Source: JAUMXJ01 sp041781135 (lineage in GTDB: Bacteria > Bacillota > Clostridia > Peptostreptococcales > Acidaminobacteraceae). Taken from it: DNA of 11,029 bases. Location of the stretch: positions 1-11,029 of the forward strand of contig JBHAZV010000053.1 of assembly GCA_041781135.1 (NCBI GenBank), written 5' to 3'. Each line of letters starts with the position of its first letter. Positions within the stretch are counted from its first letter, which is position 1. Positions 1 to 5,970 of this stretch are shown piece by piece. The notes under the pieces were generated by a model. The model saw only the letters and a program-made list of their open reading frames with translations, searched no databases and was not told where the DNA came from. Position numbers and translations under genes: made by a program.

Positions 1-20
1 CCTTCATACTCCAGTTCCAA
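1..20 (-). CDS. Possible 5' end of a leftward gene cut by the window edge
   Basis: A leftward gene probably begins here. On the minus strand an AAGGAG motif (28-23) follows a plausible promoter (84-56). The first candidate start codon is TTG at 20-18, only 2 nt from the motif. The other is ATG at 7-5, about 15 nt from that motif, with a second GGAG at 12-9 only 1 nt before it. Neither spacing is ideal and the two are in different frames, so I cannot fix the start. Too few codons are visible to suggest a product. The divergent arrangement with the DnaD gene is an inference from the promoter and ribosome binding motif. Confidence 0.3.
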
Positions 21-55
21 CGCTCCTTTCTTTTCAGCAGATAGCTGACGGGGGT

Positions 56-84
56 ATTATACCACAAAAAAATATATTTGAAAA
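56..84 (-). promoter_or_regulatory. Sigma-A-like promoter reading leftward out of the window
   Basis: The minus strand shows TTTTCA (84-79), a 17-nt spacer and a perfect TATAAT (61-56). Transcription would start near 49 and reach the AAGGAG at 28-23 about 20 nt later. The -35 box matches the consensus at four of six positions and the -10 at all six. Confidence 0.5.
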
Positions 85-140
85 CATTTTGGATGTTTAG
101 TTCCATTTGCCGGCGCGTAAGTGTTCGCTAATATGCCTCG

Positions 141-178
141 TAGACATTATGTTTGCTCATTTACTATATAATTATAAT
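141..178 (+). promoter_or_regulatory. Probable promoter zone of the dnaD-dnaI operon
   Basis: TAGACA at 141-146 matches five of six bases of a -35 box. Downstream lies an AT-rich stretch with TATATA at 165-170 (18-nt spacer) and two full TATAAT hexamers at 167-172 and 173-178. The spacer to the first TATAAT is 20 nt, longer than ideal, so the exact -10 is uncertain. The -10 candidates fall between or inside the arms of the inverted repeat at 155-202, so a protein bound to that repeat would probably affect this promoter. Confidence 0.4.
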
Positions 179-202
179 TTTATTTGTACATAGTAAATGA
201 GC
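155..202. repeat. Perfect 13-bp inverted repeat flanking an AT-rich core
   Basis: GCTCATTTACTAT (155-167) is the exact reverse complement of ATAGTAAATGAGC (190-202), with 22 AT-rich nucleotides between them. The arms start 35 bp apart. The repeat surrounds the predicted -10 region of the dnaD operon, so a two-site operator is the simplest reading. A hairpin in a longer transcript is the alternative. It is not followed by a T-run and is not a terminator for a known upstream gene. Confidence 0.6.
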
Positions 203-223
203 TTGTGTGTTATTATATGCTTA

Positions 224-251
224 CGGCGGCATCACCTCCGCCGCAAGGAGG
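224..251 (+). promoter_or_regulatory. Mutually exclusive leader hairpins, one hiding the dnaD ribosome binding site
   Basis: CCTCC at 235-239 can pair with the Shine-Dalgarno GGAGG at 247-251 across a 7-nt loop. CGGCGG at 224-229 can pair with CCGCCG at 238-243 across an 8-nt loop. The two stems share bases 238-239, so both cannot form at once: the first hides the ribosome binding site and the second, all G-C, leaves it free. This could be translational control of the DnaD gene, or a coincidence of a GC-rich patch. No ligand-binding domain that I recognise lies upstream. Confidence 0.4.
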
Positions 252-255
252 CATC

Positions 256-1491
256 ATGAGCTTTGGAATGGGATATTCATCAAAAACAGATATTGATTTT
301 GGTGAAACTTCGCTTGAAAATATATTCATAAAACACTTTCTGCCATTTGCAGACGAGGATCAGCTTAAAGTCTACATCCTCGGTCTTTTTTATGCCAAAA
401 ACAACTCCGGAGCGACCATCTCATCTCTTTCGGAGCATCTCTCCATCACAGAGGAAAAAGTAATTTCGGCGCTTGAATATTGGGAAAAATCCGGGCTTGT
501 AAGCATCGAAAAAACCGTGCACGCTTCGGAGCAAACGCCATGCACTTCGCGGCAGACGCAAAACACCTCGACGCAAGCGCGCAGCAGACTTTTCTCCGAC
601 GAAGGTTTCCACATAAAATTCCACTCGGCGCGATCGCAAATTTTTTCAGGAAGCCGCAAAATCGAATCCGAACACCACAAGTCGGCGGAACTCGCAAAGC
701 TCGTCACATCCATTAAGAAAAAGTCGGTCAGCAGCGCCGAGTACTCTTACTATGAAGACTTTGTCTCAAAATCGGGCGGAGCTTTCGATATCCTCGAAAC
801 CGTGCTGGCCCTTTACTACCGCGACCTCGGCGGAAGTGAGTTTGCAGAAGTGCGCAAATTTCTTGACTACACCCTGCAAAACAATATAGGCGATCTCGAA
901 CAGACGGCGCTGCTGGCGCGAAACTTCTTTATGCGAAACGACTTTTACAAGCGCGTTAAGCTCCTCATCGGCGGCAAAAGCGCCGCAACTCCTGCCGAGC
1001 AGACCATGATAAACAGCTGGCTCGACGAATATCATATGTCGGAAACTGAAATACTGCGGTTTATAGAGGAACATTCCCCTGACACAAACAACCCGACCGT
1101 AGGCTTTATAAATAAAGCAATAATAAGAGAAAGAACTCCACACGCGGATGAAGATTCTCAAACCGCACTGTTTGCAAGACTAAAATTAGAAATAACCGGC
1201 AGCAGGTACGCTGTGAACAAATCCGAAAAACGCATAATGGCTGCCTGGTTTGGCGAACTTGGCCTAAGCGAAAGCGAGGTCGATGAATACATAGCAAAAT
1301 ATTCCGCAACCCAGCGCGGCGCAACAGTCAGTTTTATCGACTCCAAAATCCGCGGAACAAACGAGGTGCACGACTCCAAGACACAACCGCTGAAAGTCCG
1401 CAATAAAAAAGCGAGCGCTGAACCATTCGAAAACGACGAACTCGAAAAAATGCTGCTGGCAAGAAAAAACAAAAACAAGCAATCTGAATAA
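256..1491 (+). CDS. DnaD-domain replication initiation protein with duplicated C-terminal domain
   Basis: A 411-residue protein of the DnaD/DnaB(II) superfamily, which in Bacillota helps remodel the origin and recruit the helicase loader. I chose ATG 256 because AGGAGG (246-251) lies 4 nt upstream; the frame is open to a TTG at 184, but that has no ribosome binding site. Residues about 20-86 form a winged-helix-like N-terminal domain. A polar, Ser/Thr/Gln-rich linker follows to about residue 150. The C-terminal part contains two similar blocks, each with a Trp followed by 'S-E-x-E-hydrophobic' and ending in 'V-x-F-I-x-x-(K/A)-I', as in the DnaD_DnaB_II domain. The last 35 residues are charged and Lys-rich. 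The next gene starts 14 nt downstream, so co-expression with the helicase loader is likely. The superfamily call is firm; primosome versus other DnaD roles is inferred from the neighbour. Confidence 0.85.
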   Translation: MSFGMGYSSKTDIDFGETSLENIFIKHFLPFADEDQLKVYILGLFYAKNNSGATISSLSEHLSITEEKVISALEYWEKSGLVSIEKTVHASEQTPCTSRQTQNTSTQARSRLFSDEGFHIKFHSARSQIFSGSRKIESEHHKSAELAKLVTSIKKKSVSSAEYSYYEDFVSKSGGAFDILETVLALYYRDLGGSEFAEVRKFLDYTLQNNIGDLEQTALLARNFFMRNDFYKRVKLLIGGKSAATPAEQTMINSWLDEYHMSETEILRFIEEHSPDTNNPTVGFINKAIIRERTPHADEDSQTALFARLKLEITGSRYAVNKSEKRIMAAWFGELGLSESEVDEYIAKYSATQRGATVSFIDSKIRGTNEVHDSKTQPLKVRNKKASAEPFENDELEKMLLARKNKNKQSE

Positions 1492-1505
1492 AACACAGGA
1501 GAATT

Positions 1506-2456
1506 ATGGATATATCAAGATTTTTAACCATAAAGAGCGCAATTCGCAAAAAAAACGAAAAGGCGGTGGAAGCTCGAATAAGCGACATATACAAGCGCTT
1601 CCCAAAGCTCCGCGAAACAGATGACCTGCTGACGGATCTGAGGCTGAAAAAAAGTTTGAAAATCCTTAATAAACAGGATGTTTCGGGCGAAGAAAAAGAA
1701 ATCAAAAAGACCGAAAAAAAGAGAAAGTCGCTGATGTCAAAAATCGGAATCAGCGAGTCCGACTTCTCTGTGGATTATGACTGCACAAAATGCCGCGATA
1801 CAGGCTACGACGGCCCTGCGATATGCAGCTGCGTGCGCGCTCTTGCAGCAGATGCCGTACGGGAAGAATACTCCCTTTCGCAAATGCTCGATTCCCAGAA
1901 TTTCGGCAGGTTTGACCCGTCTGTATTTTCGAACACCGAAGATATAACCATCGGAAACAATGCTTTTTCACAGCGCGATATCATGGAAAATAACCGCGAC
2001 CTCGCCGAAGAGTTCTCCGAAAAATTCCCCGAAGGCAGGTCGCTGCTGTTTATAGGCGGAACAGGACTCGGAAAAACCTTCCTTGCAAACTGCATCGCCG
2101 ACGCCGTAATCAAAAAAGGGTTTCTTGCGGTATACTACCGCCACACAAGCCTCGAAACCCTGCTCTCGGAGATGATGTCATTCAATCCCGGCGAAGAAGC
2201 AAAGGAAAAGGATTCTCTGCTTAGGCTCGCAGATCTCCTGATAATAGACGACCTCGCCGCACCCAGGTACACCAATCTCGCTTCCGCGCTGTTCGAGATA
2301 GTAGACGAGAGAATCGCATCGAAGAAATCTACAATTATAACCACCAATATGGATCATAAAGAAATAATGGAGCTGCTCGGAGAGCGGTTTCACTCTCGCC
2401 TGCTGCTATTTGACGCGGTCAAATTCTATGGCGGCGACATCAGAAAAAAACTTTAG
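1506..2456 (+). CDS. dnaI: DnaI/DnaC-type replicative helicase loader, AAA+ ATPase
   Basis: A 316-residue ATP-dependent loader that would place the replicative DnaB/DnaC helicase on single-stranded origin DNA. The start ATG has CAGGAG at 1496-1501. The N-terminal half has a basic helical region and a zinc-ribbon-like cluster, Cys93-x2-Cys96 and Cys107-x-Cys109, as in the N-terminal domain of DnaI. The AAA+ core shows Walker A GGTGLGKT (184-191), Walker B LLIIDDL (244-250), sensor-1 TIITTN (276-281) and a box-VII-like E-R-F-H-S-R-L segment (293-299) carrying the likely arginine finger. The length is close to the 311 residues of Bacillus DnaI. IstB transposon helpers share the fold, but no istA transposase is present and the DnaD neighbour argues for chromosomal replication. 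No terminator is obvious in the 45 bp before the convergent gene. Confidence 0.88.
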   Translation: MDISRFLTIKSAIRKKNEKAVEARISDIYKRFPKLRETDDLLTDLRLKKSLKILNKQDVSGEEKEIKKTEKKRKSLMSKIGISESDFSVDYDCTKCRDTGYDGPAICSCVRALAADAVREEYSLSQMLDSQNFGRFDPSVFSNTEDITIGNNAFSQRDIMENNRDLAEEFSEKFPEGRSLLFIGGTGLGKTFLANCIADAVIKKGFLAVYYRHTSLETLLSEMMSFNPGEEAKEKDSLLRLADLLIIDDLAAPRYTNLASALFEIVDERIASKKSTIITTNMDHKEIMELLGERFHSRLLLFDAVKFYGGDIRKKL

Positions 2457-2501
2457 CCCCCCGACATCCACTGATTGCAGCTCCCAAAATACGGTTATGC
2501 G

Positions 2502-3239
2502 CTATTCGCCATTTAATTCTTGGTACTTATATGTCCTGTCGATGACCGAACGCGAATACACGGATGAATATGTCAGATTTTCCGCGTAATACATTGCAAG
2601 TCCTCCGGCACCTCGATTGTATTCTGTAAGTATTTTGTCGAGATCGTCGCCGTGTATGGATGCGAGATACGCAATATAGCTTATTCCAAGACCCAGATTA
2701 TAATCCGGCTCAAATATGCGGTTCGGATCGTATTCGATGCCGATTTTGCTTCCGAATGAATCCGCCAAATGCCGCTCGGTAATCGGTATTATCTGCATAA
2801 ATCCGCGATCATTGGAAGTGCCTACGAGGTACTGTTGAAAATTACTCTCGATTTCTATAATCGACAGCACCAGCGAGTAGTCTATGCCGTAAAAATCCGC
2901 ATAATACACGAGCGCCGCGGCCGCATCCGCTTCCAGCGGAGTGCTTTCGGCAATCTCGTTTATTTTTTTGAGCTGTTCTACGCTCAAATCATTGTAACCA
3001 AATTTCTCCGAAAACATCTTAAGCGCTTCGTCAAGTTCTTTTTCTGCACGCTCCGCCAAATCCCTCGCCTCCTCGACGGCTGAACGCAGCTTGTCCGCCT
3101 CTGCCATCAGCTCGGAATTCTTTGCTTCAAGAGCCTCTATAATGGTTTTATTTTTTTCGCACCGGTCGAGCAGCAGCGCCGCGAAAATCGCCACGGCAAC
3201 AAGTGCGACAACCAGTAGATTTTTAGTTGTTTTAAGCAT
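2502..3239 (-). CDS. Membrane-anchored lytic transglycosylase with SLT domain
   Basis: A 245-residue enzyme that would cleave the MurNAc-GlcNAc bond of peptidoglycan outside the membrane, leaving a 1,6-anhydro end. Residues 6-24 form one hydrophobic segment after a short Lys-bearing start (uncleaved anchor). Residues about 28-78 are Glu/Ala/Leu-rich and look like a coiled coil. The SLT domain covers about 103-240: the catalytic Glu is Glu131 in I-E-I-E-S-N-F, followed by R-G-F-M-Q-I-I-P (variant of the G-L-M-Q motif) and E-Y-N-R-G-A-G-G (variant of A-Y-N-x-G). I chose ATG 3239. The frame opens with a TTG at 3275, but that TTG is the first half of a -35 box and lacks a ribosome binding site. 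ATG 3239 also lacks one and lies 7 nt after a -10 box, so the mRNA may be leaderless. The enzyme class is firm; the exact GH23-like family is not assigned. Confidence 0.88.
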   Translation of the reverse strand: MLKTTKNLLVVALVAVAIFAALLLDRCEKNKTIIEALEAKNSELMAEADKLRSAVEEARDLAERAEKELDEALKMFSEKFGYNDLSVEQLKKINEIAESTPLEADAAAALVYYADFYGIDYSLVLSIIEIESNFQQYLVGTSNDRGFMQIIPITERHLADSFGSKIGIEYDPNRIFEPDYNLGLGISYIAYLASIHGDDLDKILTEYNRGAGGLAMYYAENLTYSSVYSRSVIDRTYKYQELNGE

Positions 3240-3246
3240 AGCAAAC

Positions 3247-3275
3247 AATATAGTTGCGGCAGCAAAGACTGTCAA
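3247..3275 (-). promoter_or_regulatory. Near-consensus sigma-A promoter of the lytic transglycosylase gene
   Basis: On the minus strand TTGACA (3275-3270), exactly 17 nt, and TATATT (3252-3247) form a strong sigma-A promoter. Only 7 nt (3246-3240) separate the -10 box from the ATG at 3239. A usual start site would fall at or one base before the A of the ATG, leaving no room for a Shine-Dalgarno sequence. Confidence 0.75.
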
Positions 3276-3291
3276 TTAAATATTTGTAACC

Positions 3292-3343
3292 GGTGCGGCA
3301 ATTCAGGGCGCACCGAGCTGCACTTAACGCCGAAAATTCGGCG
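3292..3343 (-). terminator. Two dyads after the winged-helix gene, possible weak terminator
   Basis: CGCCGAA (3328-3334) and TTCGGCG (3337-3343) form a 7-bp inverted repeat about 40 nt past the stop of the leftward winged-helix gene. GGTGCG (3292-3297) and CGCACC (3309-3314) form a second 6-bp one. Neither is followed by a convincing run of T on the minus strand, so a standard intrinsic terminator is doubtful. Their position just before the transglycosylase promoter fits transcriptional insulation or an operator. Confidence 0.3.
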
Positions 3344-3384
3344 AAAATATATTAAATCCCTTTAATATTACATTTTGATGTACT

Positions 3385-4188
3385 CTATTGCAACAATTTT
3401 ACGAGCGCGTCGATCTTATCCTTTATCTGCGTTCCGCGAACTCGTTTGTACATTTTTTCGACCTTATCGACATCGCCGCGCGCGAAACCAAGTATTATTG
3501 CCGCTTCCGAACGAGTTATCGCCTCGTCGATAATCTCCATGACCCTGTCTTCGGGGCTTTTGCTGTCCACCGCTCTTTGCTCTGTCTTTGCAGCCTTAGG
3601 ATTTACTCCCAACGAAGCGATGTCCAAACCGCCCTGCAAGCTGCCGCCTGAAACGCCGACAGAGACGTCGCCTGAAACTCCACCCAAAACGCCGACAGAA
3701 CTGCTGCCCGAAGCGCCGACAGAAGCGCCACGGCCATCTTTTTTATACAGCGCGGCAACGCGCGAGCGATACGTGTTCTGCAATGGCTCGGCAGCAAACT
3801 CCTTAAACGGCTCTGTTTCGAAATCAGCGCGCGACGACTTGACATCGTCAGGCAATGCCCCAACATCGGCGGACGCCGACACGACATTGGCGCGCGGCGC
3901 TTTAATAAGCCGGGATTCAAATTTAGATCCTTCTTTTTCTAAAAGTCTTTTAAGCGCGCTTATTTCAGCCTCATCAGAGCCGATATTCTCATTTTTAAGA
4001 TAACCCTTTAATCTGAGGCTGCGCACAGCCATTTGCGCCGTCACAGGAGTTGTTCCCATCAAGTGGGCGAGTGCCTCCATATCCGAAACATTGCCGCTGC
4101 AAAGCAGCACTACAAGACATATCTTTTCGTTTGCGTCAATTTCGGTGTTTTCAAGTATTCCGCTGCGTATTTCATCAAGTATGGACAT
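3385..4188 (-). CDS. Unrecognised winged-helix protein with repeat-built linker
   Basis: I do not recognise this 267-residue protein as a named family. The start ATG has AGGAG (4200-4196) 7 nt away and a good promoter. Residues about 15-66 look like a helix-turn-helix or winged helix ('A-L-A-H-L-M-G-T' then 'A-V-R-S-L-R-L-K-G-Y-L'). The middle is low-complexity, and residues about 151-182 consist of four-residue Val/Gly/Ser units (for example V-S-G-D, V-S-V-G, V-S-G-G). The C-terminal 55 residues form a compact helical domain with 'S-E-A-A-I-I-L-G-F-A-R-G-D'. No membrane segment is seen. Two small domains joined by a long linker recall DnaD-type proteins, and a DnaD gene lies 2 kb away, so a DNA-binding or replication-linked role is conceivable, but that is inference. 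A frame-long proline/threonine-rich reading on the other strand is its shadow. Confidence 0.75.
   Translation of the reverse strand: MSILDEIRSGILENTEIDANEKICLVVLLCSGNVSDMEALAHLMGTTPVTAQMAVRSLRLKGYLKNENIGSDEAEISALKRLLEKEGSKFESRLIKAPRANVVSASADVGALPDDVKSSRADFETEPFKEFAAEPLQNTYRSRVAALYKKDGRGASVGASGSSSVGVLGGVSGDVSVGVSGGSLQGGLDIASLGVNPKAAKTEQRAVDSKSPEDRVMEIIDEAITRSEAAIILGFARGDVDKVEKMYKRVRGTQIKDKIDALVKLLQ
3642..3737. repeat. Degenerate 12-bp tandem repeat (about 8 units) inside a coding region
   Basis: Read on the plus strand in steps of 12 from 3642, the units resemble cgccgacagaag: copies at 3654, 3690 and 3714 share cgccgacag exactly. The units at 3642 and 3666 share gcctgaaa, and the rest are more diverged. 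The period is a multiple of three, so gain or loss of units would lengthen or shorten the linker of the winged-helix protein by four residues without a frameshift. Confidence 0.7.
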
Positions 4189-4217
4189 ATCGTTTCTCCT
4201 TTGATATCCTGACTAAA

Positions 4218-4246
4218 ATAATACCCCATGCGGCATTCTTTAACAA
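4218..4246 (-). promoter_or_regulatory. Sigma-A promoter of the winged-helix gene
   Basis: The minus strand has TTGTTA (4246-4241), a 17-nt spacer and TATTAT (4223-4218). The start site would be near 4211, giving a leader of about 22 nt that contains AGGAG at 4200-4196. On the plus strand TAAAAT (4214-4219) could be a -10 element for the divergent DUF2200 gene, overlapping this one, but no matching -35 box is visible. Confidence 0.6.
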
Positions 4247-4266
4247 GGCTGCCGATAGGAGAGTTT

Positions 4267-4911
4267 GTGAAAAAAGAAAATGTATACAATCTGAAGTTTG
4301 CAAGGATATACCCGATGCTGCTCGCAAAAATAGAAAAAAAGGGGCGAACTCGAAACGAGCTTGATGCCGTCATATCATGGCTCACCGGCTACACAACCGG
4401 TGATATCGCCGCAATGGCAAGCGCCGAAACTCTGACATATTTTGACTTTTTCGGCAACGCACCCGAGCTTAAGCCCGAACGAACGCTGATAACCGGAACA
4501 ATCTGCGGTGTAAAAATCGACGAAATCGAGGACGACACCATAAAAGAAATCCGCCGACTCGACAAGCTCGTCGATGAGCTTGCAAAAGGCAAGCCTTTAA
4601 GCAAGGTACTCCGAAGCGCAAAACCAACGCCAAAAGTCTACGAATTTGACGCAAAAATTATGCAGGCTTCCGGCAAGGGCGGGGCGTACATAGTGTTTCC
4701 CTACGACATCAAAAAAGAGTTCGGAAAGGGTCGAGTAAAAATACACGCCACATTCGATGGAATTCCTTACAGCGGCAGTATTGTAAACATGGGGGTCAAA
4801 GACTCCGAAGGAAATATCTGCTACATACTCGGAATACTCAAAAGCATCAGAACACAGCTCTCCAAAAACATAGGCGACACCGTCCGGGTCACTGTTTCGG
4901 AAGCCTTATAG
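4267..4911 (+). CDS. DUF2200-DUF1905 fusion protein
   Basis: A 214-residue cytoplasmic protein made of two small domains usually found separately. Residues about 5-112 match DUF2200 as I know it: 'F-A-R-I-Y-P', 'E-K-K-G-R-T', 'W-L-T-G-Y', 'I-C-G-V-K-I-D-E-I-E-D' and 'L-D-K-L-V-D-E-L-A-K-G-K'. Residues about 125-214 match DUF1905: 'G-G-A-Y-I-V-F-P-Y-D', 'F-G-K-G-R-V-K-I-H-A-T-F-D-G', 'N-M-G-V-K' and 'G-D-T-V-R-V-T'. I prefer GTG 4267 because AGGAG (4257-4261) lies 5 nt upstream. The in-frame ATG 4228 has no ribosome binding site, although it lies 8 nt after a TAAAAT and could be a leaderless start. The biochemical function of both domains is unknown to me. The 3' end overlaps the HutD gene on the other strand by 23 bp. 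Confidence 0.85.
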   Translation: MKKENVYNLKFARIYPMLLAKIEKKGRTRNELDAVISWLTGYTTGDIAAMASAETLTYFDFFGNAPELKPERTLITGTICGVKIDEIEDDTIKEIRRLDKLVDELAKGKPLSKVLRSAKPTPKVYEFDAKIMQASGKGGAYIVFPYDIKKEFGKGRVKIHATFDGIPYSGSIVNMGVKDSEGNICYILGILKSIRTQLSKNIGDTVRVTVSEAL

Positions 4912-5551
4912 AGCAAAGCACCACCTCGCTGTCAGCGCGCGCCAATCCTACGCAAACGCTGCCACCGCTCCGTCCGCCATTTAGCTTGATTTCGAGCAAG
5001 TTCCCACCGCCGACTTTTACCGTTCTTCCTTTCTGCTTTTCAAATAAAATTCCATCGAATACAAAATTTTCGGATATCAAAACCTCGAAGCCCGCATCGG
5101 AATACAAGTACATAAATTCGCGATACGAAGCTTCCGCAGTTTTGCAAATCTGCTCCCCGACCGCAAAAACTTTCATTTCTGCGAATACGCCGTCTCTTGC
5201 TATCAGATTGAAATCTATGCAATCCGGGGTATTCACAGAACCTGTTTTCCAAGAGCCGTCAAACTTTTCCACTTCATACGGCGCAAGTCTTCTTTCGTAC
5301 TTGCCTGTGTGACTCAATAAAATCTCCCCCTTCAACGGGAGTATAAAACGCTGATAACCGCTGAAATCGCTAAATTCTGACTCCGTACAGGCAAACGAAG
5401 CGGATGAAATCCTAAAATCGAAACTGCGCTCCTTAAAATCAGCCCCCTGCGGCTCTATGCAAAGCTGTGTGGTGATCCCACCGGACCACTGCGAGACAAT
5501 GTATTCACCCTCATCCACAACCCTTACAGCGACATCGACAGATTCCGGCAT
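4889..5551 (-). CDS. HutD/Ves family cupin-like protein
   Basis: A 220-residue protein of the HutD/Ves family, a double beta-helix (cupin-like) fold. Members are found near histidine-utilisation genes (HutD) or as cold-induced Ves, and their molecular role is poorly known. Recognisable blocks are 'S-Q-W-S-G-G-I-T-T-Q-L' near residue 20, 'F-D-F-R-I-S-S-A-S-F' near 45-55, 'F-S-D-F-S-G-Y-Q-R' and 'L-P-L-K-G-E'. No signal peptide or membrane segment is visible. I chose ATG 5551, which follows the thioesterase stop TAG (5555-5553) by one base. The frame opens at TTG 5575 but neither start has a clear ribosome binding site, so translation is probably coupled to the preceding gene. No hut genes are in view, so a role in histidine breakdown is not supported here. 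The Firmicute sequence is divergent but the family call is good. Confidence 0.78.
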   Translation of the reverse strand: MPESVDVAVRVVDEGEYIVSQWSGGITTQLCIEPQGADFKERSFDFRISSASFACTESEFSDFSGYQRFILPLKGEILLSHTGKYERRLAPYEVEKFDGSWKTGSVNTPDCIDFNLIARDGVFAEMKVFAVGEQICKTAEASYREFMYLYSDAGFEVLISENFVFDGILFEKQKGRTVKVGGGNLLEIKLNGGRSGGSVCVGLARADSEVVLCSIRLPKQ

Positions 5552-5552
5552 A

Positions 5553-5930
5553 CTACTTCTGTGCGCTCTTCGCAAGAAACTTCGATTTTGAGATGATAAA
5601 GCGCTTGTGCATTGCAGTTCCGATCAGCTCGCCGCCGGAGGTCACTTCTATTTCAAAAGTCAGCGCCCTTCTGTCGATTTCGGTCAGCGTGCTTCGAACT
5701 GTTATCTCCGCGCCCATAGGCGCAGATGCAAGATGTTTCGCATGAACTTCTGTTCCGACAGTTCCCTGATCTTCTTCGAGATACGGCTCAACACTCTTGT
5801 ACGCCGTATTTTCCATAGCCGCTATCATAGATGGAGTCGACAGAACCTTGAGCAGACCGCTGCCGACTGCCTTTGCTGTCATATGCTCCTCTACCGCAAA
5901 CCTTTTTTCCAGTGTAATCCCGACTTCCAT
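5553..5930 (-). CDS. FlK-type hotdog acyl-CoA thioesterase
   Basis: A 125-residue single hotdog-fold thioesterase of the fluoroacetyl-CoA thioesterase (FlK) family. It would hydrolyse a short acyl-CoA; the true substrate cannot be told from sequence. Thr32 (in S-T-P-S-M-I), Glu40 (in A-A-M-E-N) and His66 (in A-K-H-L-A) match the FlK catalytic residues Thr42, Glu50 and His76, with identical spacings of 8 and 26 residues. ATG 5930 is chosen because a strong AGGAGG (5940-5935) lies 4 nt upstream. Starts further up (to 6017) would overlap the glycosylase gene and add unrelated residues. It sits 40 nt after the glycosylase gene and 1 nt before the HutD gene in one leftward operon. FlK protects fluoroacetate producers, but most relatives are general thioesterases, so no such role is claimed. 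Confidence 0.85.
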   Translation of the reverse strand: MEVGITLEKRFAVEEHMTAKAVGSGLLKVLSTPSMIAAMENTAYKSVEPYLEEDQGTVGTEVHAKHLASAPMGAEITVRSTLTEIDRRALTFEIEVTSGGELIGTAMHKRFIISKSKFLAKSAQK

Positions 5931-5970
5931 AATCCCTCCTGCCGGCGCATTCAGACTCGCACCGCTGTAA

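Noticed and set aside
184..255. TTG-started extension of the DnaD protein
   Set aside because: It has no ribosome binding site, runs through the leader hairpins, and the extra residues look unlike a domain; ATG 256 has AGGAGG.
1506..2456. IstB-type transposon helper instead of a helicase loader
   Set aside because: There is no istA, terminal repeat or other mobile sign, and the N-terminal cysteine cluster and DnaD neighbour fit DnaI.
2457..2501. Possible terminator between the convergent helicase-loader and transglycosylase genes
   Set aside because: Only a trivial GCG/CGC dyad is present and there is no T-run on either strand.
3446..4003. Long plus-strand frame rich in Pro, Thr and Glu opposite the winged-helix gene
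   Set aside because: It is the complement of the 12-bp repeat region. The minus-strand gene has a promoter, a ribosome binding site and a folded-domain pattern, while this frame has none of these.
4335..4341. A-AAA-AAG slippery heptamer in correct frame in the DUF2200 gene
   Set aside because: It matches the -1 frameshift motif, but no stimulating hairpin or internal Shine-Dalgarno sequence is apparent, and the zero frame encodes the conserved E-K-K-G-R-T of the family.
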